Part shown: one piece after another, positions 55,766 to 64,000 of the stretch | Numbering within the stretch: the first letter of the stretch is position 1 | Layout of the letters: the number at the start of each line of letters is the position of its first letter | Assembly: GCA_963662175.1 (NCBI GenBank) | Contig: OY759217.1 | Span: forward strand, 20,628,679-20,692,678 | Reading direction: 5' to 3' | DNA length: 64,000 nucleotides | Origin: Aradus depressus | Taxonomy: Eukaryota; Arthropoda; Insecta; Hemiptera; Aradidae | Translations under genes and position numbers: made by a program | The notes under the pieces: model-generated | Told to the model about the DNA's origin: nothing | The model's database searches: none | The model's input: only the letters and a program-made list of their open reading frames with translations

Positions 55766-56094
55766 CCTAGGAGGTAATTTATAATATATTCTTCACTTTA
55801 TAATTTTATTTATACATTTATATAATTAAGGATTTCTTTTTGGGGCCGGATTTTGTTCTAAATTAAATTATAATTATTTTTAAATAATTTTCAATTTAAT
55901 AATCAAATTATTTAATGTCTTAAAAGTTATAAATTAAAATTCCCCTCTTTAAAACTTAAAAGAATTAATCCTTGAATCGTGCCGCGTTTTTAGAGGCAAC
56001 AATATTTCTACCACTGTTTTTTTTTTTTAACATAAATACGATTATAATTGTTATCATAACTGTCTTATAATCATAATTAATATGCTGGAGTACA

Positions 56095-56356
56095 ATTCTT
56101 CATGTTGAAAAATCACAAGAAATGAACAGACGTTACAAACTATTACTAAGACTAGACAAAATTAACTTTGGAAACAAAAGACCTAAATACAACGCAGTAT
56201 TCAGAACTATGTGGAAGTATGGACTTGCACTTTGAGGTTCTGTCAAAGAGCTTTCAATCTTCAGTGCATTTATTCCTTCGGTACAAAATCCTTTGTACAA
56301 TAGCTAATGCTCTTTATTAGGTCTCCAACAAAACTCTTCACCCTGACCTTAACAAG
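56095..56356 (+). pseudogene. Jockey-like LINE C-terminal relic
   Basis: Broken frames read NRRYKLLLRLDKINFGNKRL, FRTMWKYGLALWGSVKE and VSNKTLHPDLNKLLHPS, the post-RT region of a jockey-like LINE (LALWGS matching the conserved QLWGS). The protein end RRFKRQWPRDLL is found after the minisatellite at 57315-57355. Confidence 0.65.
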
Positions 56357-57305
56357 TTGCTACATCCAAGTACTTCTCTTAGTTCCCAAAATAATCTAGA
56401 CCGTGCTCTCCATTCTAGAACCAGTTGCTACATCCAAGTACCTCTCTTAGTTCCCAAAATAATCTAGAGTAACTAGAAAGTCCGTGCTCTCAATTCTAGA
56501 ACAAGTTGCTACATCCAAGTACCTCTCTTAGTTCCCAAAATAATCTAGAGTAACTAGAAAGTCCGTGCTCTCCATTCTAGAACAAGTTGCTACATCCAAG
56601 TACTCCTCTTAGTTCCTACAATAATCTAGACTAACTAGAAAGTCCGTGCCCTCCATTCTAGAACCAGTTGCTACATCCAAGTACGTCTCTTAGTTCCCAA
56701 AATAATCTAGAGTAACTAGAAAGTCCGTGCTCTCCATTCTAGAACCAGTTGCTACATCCAAGTACCTCTCTTAGTTCCCAAAATAATCTAGAGTAACTAG
56801 AAAGTCCGTGCTCTCCATTCTAGAACAAGTTGCTACATCCAAGTACGTCTCTTAGTTCCCAAAATAATCTAGAGTAACTAGAAAGTCCGTGCCCTCCATT
56901 CTAGAACCAGTTGCTACATCCAAGTACCTCTCTTAGTTCCCAAAATAATCTAGAGTAACTAGAAAGTCCGTGCTCTCCATTCTAGAACAAGTTGCTACAT
57001 CCAAGTACGTCTCTTAGTTCCCAAAATAATCTAGAGTAACTAGAAAGTCCGTGCTCTCCATTCTAGAACCAGTTGCTACATCCAAGTACCTCTCTTAGTT
57101 CCCAAAATAATCTAGAGTAACTAGAAAGTCCGTGCTCTCCATTCTAGAACCAGTTGCTACATCCAAGTACCTCTCTTAGTTCCCAAAATAATCTAGAGTA
57201 ACTAGAAAGTCCGTGCCCTCCATTCTAGAACCAGTTGCTACATCCAAGTACCTCTCTTAGTTCCCAAAATAATCTAGACTAACTAGAAAGTCCGTGCTCT
57301 CCATT
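56357..57305 (+). repeat. Minisatellite, 81-bp unit, twelve copies
   Basis: TTGCTACATCCAAGTAC begins units at 56357, 56425, 56506, 56587, 56668, 56749, 56830, 56911, 56992, 57073, 57154 and 57235. The first spacing is 68 bp and all others exactly 81 bp. Two alternating variants (GAACCAG or GAACAAG; CCTCTC or CGTCTC) suggest higher-order duplication. All six frames contain stops, so it is not a coding repeat despite its length being divisible by three. Confidence 0.95.
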
Positions 57306-57930
57306 CTGCCACACTTCCCCAACGACGGTTTAAGCGTCAATGGCCTAGAGACCTCCTTAGCAGCAGCAGTGACAGTGTTAGTTACAAATGAGAGTGTCAA
57401 AACTGGGTGATTTCTTTCCTCTTGACAGTGTCGTTATCTTCTATATATTTTTATAGAGTTGTAAATATTTTTGTAAAAAATGTAGAATAATGAAATAAAA
57501 ATTTCATTAAGATATCTCATCATACTTACATCCAAGACTAGATTCCATATGAGAAGACTTGTCCAAGACAAAAAGAAAACTATTTTCTAGAGACCTCATC
57601 AAGTTGTGTTTTTCACAGATGATGCTCCGCCTGGTGGTTCTCAACAAGAACTAACTTCGGATCTTAGACGACTGGAACAAACTTTTTCTTATCCTAAAAT
57701 ACGATCCATTTCATTTCTTTCCTTACTTTTCACTACATTTCACCTTGTTTGTTGCTTTTGAAAGAAGAAAGAAAAAAAAAAACTTGGTCGAAATGAAGAC
57801 AAAAGAAAAACAGGTGAGGTAAATGTGTAATTTAATATAGAGTAAAACGAGAAAACAAAAAAAATATACCTACTTTTTCTTGTATTTCTTTTAGTTCATC
57901 TAGCTCTTCAAAAAGTCGGTGAATCACCTG
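57306..57930. other. LINE end and spacer
   Basis: 57315-57355 is the last LINE coding remnant (KRQWPRDLL). Beyond it no feature is supported. Confidence 0.4.
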
Positions 57931-58228
57931 TTATGTACTTCCCCAGAGCGAATTAATGAACTAAGTATTCTTACTCTCTCTGAAGCCAATTCACTGAAGC
58001 CAATTCAACCAAATGGTTGAAAATCGATAGATTTCTTACTCAGGGAATCATAAAAAATTTCATGTGTCGTTACCTCTATAATTCTGACGATTTCGAGTTA
58101 GATCCTCTTTCGTTTGGACGATTTGGCTGAAAATGGATAGATATCGTTATTAGGTTTTGGATTCACATATCCATTTTTTTGACATAATATTCACACAGTT
58201 ATGTGTGAAATCCAAATAAAAAGTTTGT
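57931..58228. repeat. F3 repeat and left direct repeat
   Basis: F3 blocks (GTTATGTACTTCCCCAGAGC, CGATTTGGCTGAAAATGGAT). 58099-58155 is identical to 59017-59073, and 58203-58228 to 59072-59097. Confidence 0.7.
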
Positions 58229-58468
58229 CTCACCTCGATTATCGATTGACAATCGATAATCGATTTTTTTTTTTTTTTTTTACAAACTTCAAAAAAAGGG
58301 GGGGAGATTTTCATCTCTATGTAAAACGGTACAATTTTTTTATATGATATAAAACAAATTCTTTAAGGAACTATAATACTCATTCAAAATTATACAATAA
58401 AAGCCTCGAATGACAAGATACGTATTTTTCAATTAACACAAGAAAAGAGAGATCTCTTACAAACAAAG

Positions 58469-58806
58469 AAGTTCTGGAGCGATGGGATTTTAATTTGAAG
58501 TATGAAAAACCTGCAGGCGATTCTAATGATGAGAAGGAAAAAGTGGGCAACAAAGATATAAAGTTAATTCAGGGCGAAATAAGATATGTTCTTCGTCAAA
58601 TCTGTTCCACTGTTAGTTTTCTGTCACTTTTGGATTGCCCTTGTGCGTTCGACCTCCTGATTTACACAGTCCCTGACGTGGAAGTGCCTGATATGTGCAA
58701 CGAAACGGGGCCCTGTTTCATTGCCAACTCCCAGGAATTGCAGCTCCGATCTTTCTCAACTTCACTACACAAGATGGACACCATGGTTAGCAACAAAATC
58801 GACTAG
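58469..58806 (+). CDS. mad2: MAD2 spindle-checkpoint protein, C-terminal exon
   Basis: Encodes the C-terminal half (about 111 residues) of MAD2, the HORMA-domain protein that binds CDC20 at unattached kinetochores and inhibits the anaphase-promoting complex. Clear landmarks are EVLERWDFNLKYEKP, then EIRYVLRQICSTVSFLSLL, then CAFDLLIYTVPDVEVP, GPCFIANSQELQLRSF, and STSLHKMDTMVSNKID at the stop. These cover the HORMA core through the mobile safety-belt C-terminus. The frame is intact and ends where the family ends. The start is placed after ACAAACAAAG, an AG acceptor restoring the GAA codon of EVLERW; an alternative acceptor is at 58442. The N-terminal half is not in the window. It may be the last exon of a live gene or a captured fragment: it lies between direct repeats (58099 and 59017). 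Confidence 0.8.
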
Positions 58807-59016
58807 ATCTTTGACTATTTTTTGTGGATATAGAGTGGACAACATTCAAAACTATATATTTTTAAATTGTTCAAGAAATATTTTGAATTCCTATAAAAAA
58901 CTTATGTATTCATCTAAGAAGGGGTCGGCTAACTCTTTAAACCCCAGTTGACTTACGGATCCTCGGGAAACTCCTTACAAATATGGTTTTGCCATCACCC
59001 TCCTCTCTTGTATTTT
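58807..59016 (+). other. Possible mad2 3' UTR
   Basis: AT-rich sequence after the stop. No perfect AATAAA; a second frame through this stretch is chance. Confidence 0.35.
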
Positions 59017-59245
59017 TAGATCCTCTTTCGTTTGGACGATTTGGCTGAAAATGGATAGATATCGTTATTAGGTGTGAAATCCAAATAAAAAGTTTGTTAA
59101 TTGAAAATTTTTAAAATACGTGCACTTTCTTCAAAATTGCACGTTTTGAACTTTATATATTTTTTAAGGGCCCTTTTCGGAAATTAATGTAGAATTTAAA
59201 ATTTAATAGAAGGCCAGCTATAATTTCTACAGGAAATGTGGTAAT
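59017..59245 (+). repeat. Right direct repeat continuing into LTR-like repeat
   Basis: 59017-59097 repeats the left flank of the MAD2 segment. It then runs straight into an LTR-like piece: ACGTGCACTTTCTTC, TTTTTTAAGGGCCCTTTTCG and AATTTCTACAGGAAATGTGG. Confidence 0.6.
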
Positions 59246-60105
59246 TTTATTTAATTATTATTTATTTTATTTTATTTATCACAATCGATTATTGTCAATT
59301 TACTTATTGCTAGTGATATTCAAATATTGGGAACTGAAAAAGTAAAACTTTCCGCTAGCTATAGAATAAAAGTTTCAAGATCATTAATCTTCTAGATATG
59401 ACATCTAGCTGTAAAGCGTAGAATCACAAAGTCGATTTCGCCTCAGTATTGTCTTCGATTCATCGATAGTGGTTCCCCAACCCCAGGAAATGTTGTCTAA
59501 CGAAATAAATACTTCAATAAATATTTATATGCTCCTTTCCTCAGATAAAGGATTTCTACCATCCTTTCTCACTTTTCTTTTTTTTTTCTTTTCTTTTCTT
59601 TTTTCTCATATATTTCTCTATATAGCATTTGGAGAACCAGATAAATGGTAGGAAAAAAGAAAAAAAAATGAGGAAAAAGACATAAAAAAAGTAAAAGACG
59701 GGTTTTGCCCGATATAACTCATAGGGGGAAGAGCAAATATTAACAGGTCCGCATTAACTAGAAAATAGTTTATCTATACCAATGAATAAGTTGTCTATTA
59801 TAGTTAGTGTGAAGAACTGTTATACCTAGGGTCATGCACATTTTCGTGCCTACTTCTTGGACTTGAACAGCCGTTATGCTCCTGCAACCAAGACTTCACA
59901 GAGCTCACAGTACAATATGTACTGACTGACTGCACAAACATGAAACATGACATGAAAGAGACATGAAAAAACTACTCTAAATATCCAACTATGAATACAA
60001 CGGACTCATCCACTTCCTTAAAGATGCAAAACACTACGAGGACATGTAGACACAATAGTCTTCGTCAATGACCCTGAAGTCGATGCGACGTTAAATTAAG
60101 AATAA
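59246..60105. other. Intergenic, nothing recognised
   Basis: Contains a TTTTCTTTTC-type pyrimidine run at 59570-59610. No gene. Confidence 0.3.
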
Positions 60106-60360
60106 GAGGGCGCCGGTAGCTCAGTGGTATCCGTGCTTGCCTATTAAGCCGAAGATAGCGGATTCTTATCGCGGCCGAGACCCTTTAATTTATTTTATCT
60201 GGGAGGTAAAATAAACTTAAACACGCCGTCCTTCTGATGAGACATTAAGCGATGGTCCCAAGCCTGTACGATGTCAAGTACTCGTTAAAAACCCCTTTCC
60301 TAGAAAATATAAAAATTTAGGGTAGGCAAAATTTAGAACTCTCATAGTACAGTCGGGCAC
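60106..60360 (+). mobile_element. SINE family 1, diverged, 3'-truncated
   Basis: GAGGGCGCCGGTAGCTCAGT head; the body has many changes (GATGAGACATTAAGCGATGG) and it stops after the CAGTCGGGC block. Confidence 0.75.
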
Positions 60361-60487
60361 ACAATAGGCCTATTTCAGCCGCGGTGATATAATGCCTCGA
60401 AAATAAAAAAAAACATTACCTATCGGATTTTCATAAAATGTAACTGCCGTTGTAATAATTTTACTATTTTTCAACTCCAAGCTCTTC

Positions 60488-60760
60488 TTTTTTAAGAAGA
60501 AGGACAGCCCGAACTGCTCGTGCGGCGGTGTGGAGACTGCAGAACACGTAGTTCTCGAATGCCCGCTGAACGACGGGCCTAGGGTGGAGTTGATACGCCG
60601 GACAGGATCGTACCTGGGACTGAGCCCGCAGAAGCTGATGAGTGAAGCTGACTACTCAGAGTTCGGTCGATTCGTCACCTCCTGGCGGAAGGTAAAGAAG
60701 GCAGGTTCCGGGAATGTGGATGCCTGGCCCCGAGTTGGAAACGCCAATAAGGTAGGTTGA
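60488..60760 (+). pseudogene. LINE C-terminal fragment, zinc-knuckle tail
   Basis: Open frame of about 90 codons: SPNCSCGGVETAEHVVLECP gives C-x-C...H-x4-C, followed by RVELIRRTGSYLGLSPQKLM and FGRFVTSWRKVKKAG to a TGA. This is the classical C-terminus of I/R1/jockey-type LINEs. Markedly GC-richer than its surroundings. It is a 5'-truncated copy; older relatives are at 31545 and 44665. Confidence 0.75.
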
Positions 60761-60789
60761 GGGACCCGGCCAGTCGCCGGGGCGATAAT

Positions 60790-61440
60790 ATAATATATAT
60801 TAAAAGATAAAATATTAAATAAATAAATATATAAAAATTATATAATAAATATTAAACAAACGAGAATTATATTGTGACGTTATTCCCCCCTACGCGGCGG
60901 ACGGATGTCGGTGAGCCTCCTTCAGGGGCCGGTACAACCGGAAAAAGAAAACTGCCGATGTAATAAATGTTGCAACGTCAAATTTTATATTTGAATTCAA
61001 AATTCTATAAGGACACACCTATTAATTTTTCGCGAAATCGAATCGATAGTGAGGGATCGGAGAAGGGGGATTCAATTTAAAAAAAAAACTAATAATGCGG
61101 ATTTGTCGACTAACAAATTTAATATGAGAATTTAGAAGTCATCCATTGATTTTAGAGGGAGGGAACAACTTAGTTAATTAGATCTGGGGACGTAGTTCAT
61201 TGCCCGCGAGTCACCGTAGACTTTGGAGAGGCCGAAAGTACACCCCTCAATTGGTAAAAATATATAACTTTTACAAGGCAAAAACATATGGCAAAGTTTA
61301 CCCCCGAAAGTGATGCCATCTCGTATCTCAGAAACACACTAAACTCCTGTCCCATTTCGCCTTAAGACTGTCAAGGAATGAAGCTGATAAGAAAAACAGG
61401 AGAAACGAGGTAAGAGAGGTTTAGAGAGCCAGTGAGTGGA
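60790..61440. other. Spacer with F3-like trace
   Basis: No supported gene. The TTAATTTTTCGCGAAATCGA stretch near 61020 is F3-like. Confidence 0.3.
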
Positions 61441-61461
61441 AGTACTAGGCTGCTTTGGTGA

Positions 61462-61720
61462 GCTGGCCGCTCCTCTGGAGGACAAATGGTCCTCTTACCA
61501 CCTTTATTGGACCAGGGGGAGACTCCCTATAGGAACAATATTTCAGGATCTGTGAGGGTGAGGTTGGACCCGAGATTAACCCTGGATGATTCACCCGGCA
61601 CCAATCTACAGACCTGGCTACCTCCAAATGAATTCTTTTCAACTCCACCTCAGCAACCAGGCTCCTATGGAGAATTTAATTTATTACAGTCCTCCTGGTC
61701 CCACAGACCGATATCAACAG
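61462..61720 (+). other. Possible coding segment, unrecognised
   Basis: Open frame of about 85 codons with protein-like composition (VRVRLDPRLTLDDSPG, LQTWLPPNEFFSTPPQQPGS) in sequence richer in G+C than the flanks. No splice sites are convincing and no family is recognised; the minus strand is also open. Confidence 0.2.
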
Positions 61721-61919
61721 TATTGCTTTTTGTATTCTCGAAAAATATTTTCTTTTTTTTTAATTTTATCATTGTGATTTCACGAAATAATTTATGATTT
61801 CTAGTCTAACCTCGAAATTCTTGTAAAGGTCAAGGCTGTGATAGTAAACTTCTTTTCCGCAAAGGATTAAATTAATAACGTGCTGTGTTTATAAACTCCA
61901 CAGATATCTAACCTTTAGA

Positions 61920-63013
61920 GAGGGCGCCGGTAGCTCAGAGTTAGCCGGCCGAGGTCCTTAGATTTTTATCTGCAAGGTAAAAAAACCTTCGGATGGGACC
62001 AGTGGCGTCGCTATGGGGGCGCGGTGTCACCGATGAAGGGGTGACAACTGTCACAAGTGCAACTTAACATTATATAAAAATACAAAAAAAAATTTTTGTC
62101 TTCCATTCATTTAATGAATTTTATCATTATATTTTATAAATGCCGAAACATTTTCTCTGCAAATTTCGAAATCTACTAAACAAAATGGTTTAAAAAAGGC
62201 CAATTATTAATTTTTTTAAGTTATCTCTATAACTCAGTTTTTTTATATCATAGCGCGATATCTAAACTGAGCAAACAGGCAGATAGCCATAGGCAATGAT
62301 GCTACGAGAGCTATAAATTTTGATGAAGTCATCCATGACTTCGCAGCTAAAGCTATAAGAAAAAAATTGTAATTTTCATTTTATTAAAATTTGTTAGAAT
62401 AATTGAAAAAATAATAGAATAAAAAGCCTCTGAATGAATTTTTGCATTTTATTTTGTTATATTATAAAACCTAATAATTTTAATTTTTATATGCTTCGTA
62501 TAAAAATATTTAATTGAATCGATCATTTCAAAAACTGAAAGAGTTAATAATTCAAGTTAGTTAAACGAATTTTTCTAATAATTTGATAACTCACTTATAG
62601 TTGTTTTTTAAATCAAAATTTTTCTTATATCATTCAGTTTTACCAATTTTCCTAACCTTGAACTTACAAGACTGAACGTTTTTAAAATGACTGATTCAAT
62701 TAAACAGTTTTTTTTTATTTTTAGTCATATAAAAATGTACGAACTACCACAATAGGGGGTCACCACTGATTCCAGCACGGGGTGCCATCCCTTCTAGCGA
62801 CGCCACTGGATAGGACGTTAGCGATGGTCCCCAGCCTGTTCGATGGCAGCGACTCGTTAAAGACCCCCTAACCATTGTGAATAAACCAGAGTTGGCGAAA
62901 TTTAGAACTCTCACTGTAGAGTCGGGCTCATGTCCACTAGAGTGACGAAAAAGCGCTTTGGTAGTAGGCGATATGACCTTGTAGTTAAAGCCCGGGCATG
63001 AGTCATAATAACT
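61920..63013 (+). mobile_element. SINE family 1, split by a hAT-like element
   Basis: Head and start of body at 61920-62000, rest at 62817-63013 (GTTAGCGATGGTCCC onward to CCCGGGCATGAGTC). Part of the tRNA region is deleted. Confidence 0.8.
62001..62808. mobile_element. hAT-like non-autonomous element
   Basis: 808 bp, ends CAGTGGCGTCGCTA and TAGCGACGCCACTG. The 8-bp flanks GATGGGAC and GATAGGAC are a target duplication with one change. The interior is AT-rich without a transposase frame. Confidence 0.75.
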
Positions 63014-63234
63014 AACTCTAATTTTTAGATAATAAATCCAGAGACAAACAGGTTTTGGTAGCAGTGAGCAAATCAATAAGATAGTATAGGTCTATGGATG
63101 TAATGACCAAGAGGTCGAACACCATAATACATCAACCAACCAACCAACTAATAGTATTTAATTTTAATATTGTGTTTTGGCCTTATGTACGATGTATATT
63201 AGCCATGACTCTTATAATGGTGTCACCTAGTTAT

Positions 63235-63376
63235 TTACGACATCCATGGCCCCAGGAAGTAGTTTCTATCTACGAAATAAAAATCACTCCCGGACGGGAT
63301 TCGAACCCACAAACCATGGTGAGACCATGCGACCAAAGCCATAGGCTCTAGCCCGCACGGCCACCATGGTTCCCGA
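63235..63376 (-). mobile_element. SINE family 2, full copy
   Basis: Minus strand: ATGGTGGCCGTGCGGGCTAG, GTCTCACCATGG, B-box GGGTTCGAATCCCG, TGATTTTTATTTCGTAGATA, then CCTGGGGCCATGGATGTCG. Gives the uninterrupted structure used to read the split copy at 16.2 kb. Confidence 0.75.
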
Positions 63377-63910
63377 TTGGTTATTACAGCTCTCCATATT
63401 CTAGGCATTCTTTTAATAAGTTTCTCCAATTTTTCTACAGAAATTTTCTTCCATTCATCCTGTAAAATTCTCCAGCGATCCTCTTTCTTAGTTGGGGCTA
63501 ACCTTCTCACATTCCTATCCAACGTATCCCATAAAAGCTCGATTGGGTTAAGGACGGGGGACTGTGGTGGCCAAATCATTGTTTATTTTTTCCTGTTGAA
63601 CCGGATGTTCAACAGGAAAAAATAAACATCCGGCTCAAGAAAGCTCTTGCATAGCTTAGAAGAATGTTTTGGATCATTGTCCTGAACACAAACATTTCTC
63701 CCATCATTCTTTCACCAGAAGGAATTGCATTCTCCGCAGGATTTTTTTGTATTGTTTTTTTTCATGATTCTTTAAATTTTGACTCTATTCCCCAACAAAA
63801 CACCCTCAAACCATAACAGAGCCTCCACCAAACTTAATTTAAAGCATGATACAATCATTTTTGCTTCTTTCACCTGATGTTCGCCATCGTTCGTATTGGT
63901 CCTATCTCAA
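63377..63910 (-). pseudogene. Tc1/mariner transposase, decayed
   Basis: Read on the minus strand in several frames: a GGSVM(V)WGCF-like block near 63800, AIPSGERMMGE near 63710, QDNDPKHSSK-like (first two catalytic-region residues) near 63680, and the intact last part IWPPQSPVLNPIELLWDTLD near 63520-63579, continuing to RMPRIWRAVI. This is a Tc1-type DDE transposase C-terminal half. A 47-bp foldback interrupts it at 63581-63627, and stops are frequent. Confidence 0.75.
63581..63627. repeat. Perfect 21-bp foldback inside Tc1
   Basis: GTTTATTTTTTCCTGTTGAA plus C and its exact complement are separated by CGGAT. The Tc1 coding order continues on either side. Confidence 0.85.
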
Positions 63911-64000
63911 AATACTGTTTTCTTGTAAATTAGGGAAACTTTTATTTAATAAAAAAATTTTCGATTTGGTTATAAATATAATTTGTATTTTGTAAAATGT

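Noticed and set aside
54529..57305. CRISPR-like or coding tandem repeats
   Set aside because: Units of 121 and 81 bp are contiguous without unique spacers, contain stops in all frames, and derive from LINEs in a eukaryotic context.

Overview
The window is AT-rich eukaryotic DNA that reads as an arthropod, probably insect, chromosome. The signs are tRNA-derived SINEs whose tails are runs of AACCT (the complement of the arthropod telomere repeat TTAGG), spliced exons of animal gene families (a klingon-type immunoglobulin protein and the checkpoint protein MAD2), and a dense mixture of LINEs, hAT, piggyBac, pogo, Tc1, Helitron and MITE-like elements. No bacterial operon, CRISPR array or free-standing tRNA or rRNA gene was seen. 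The species cannot be told from the sequence alone.

Host genes are sparse. Three stretches look like parts of host genes: an unrecognised two-exon 3' gene end at 9.3-9.6 kb (+), a single 201-bp immunoglobulin-domain exon at 32.3-32.5 kb (-), and the C-terminal exon of MAD2 at 58.5-58.8 kb (+). Almost everything else is mobile DNA, much of it nested.

Layout. 0-9 kb: an inverted-repeat element, SINEs, a LINE tail, a retroelement 3' end with a zinc-knuckle-like ORF, an LTR-like repeat, and a SINE split by a piggyBac-like element. 10-15 kb: a pogo-like element interrupted by a palindromic ribozyme-bearing retroelement, LINE tails and LTR-like repeats. 16-17 kb: a 5'-truncated LINE inside a second kind of SINE. 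19-20.5 kb: a hAT remnant inside another DNA transposon. 21.9-27.0 kb: a complete 5.1-kb LTR element with two apparently identical 797-bp LTRs and only a gag-like coiled-coil ORF. 28-31 kb: MITEs, a jockey-like LINE interrupted by another ribozyme palindrome, and a 616-bp terminal-inverted-repeat element carrying a cysteine-rich reading frame. 32-41 kb: the immunoglobulin exon, SINEs, a GC-rich MITE, LINE tails and a piggyBac-like element. 41-54 kb: a hAT MITE, two Helitrons, more SINEs, and a ribozyme palindrome inside a dispersed repeat. 54-57 kb: two minisatellites grown from LINE C-terminal coding sequence. 58-64 kb: the MAD2 exon between direct repeats, a LINE tail, a SINE split by a hAT-like element, and a Tc1 pseudogene.

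The most unusual theme is a set of short retroelement copies built as [end of an ORF]-[arm]-[inverted arm], with hammerhead-ribozyme-like motifs in the arms and 11-13 bp target duplications. The motifs share a one-base core insertion and a very short palindromic stem III. This resembles what I recall of Penelope-like elements and animal retrozymes, but the one adjoining ORF looks more like a LINE C-terminus than a GIY-YIG Penelope protein.
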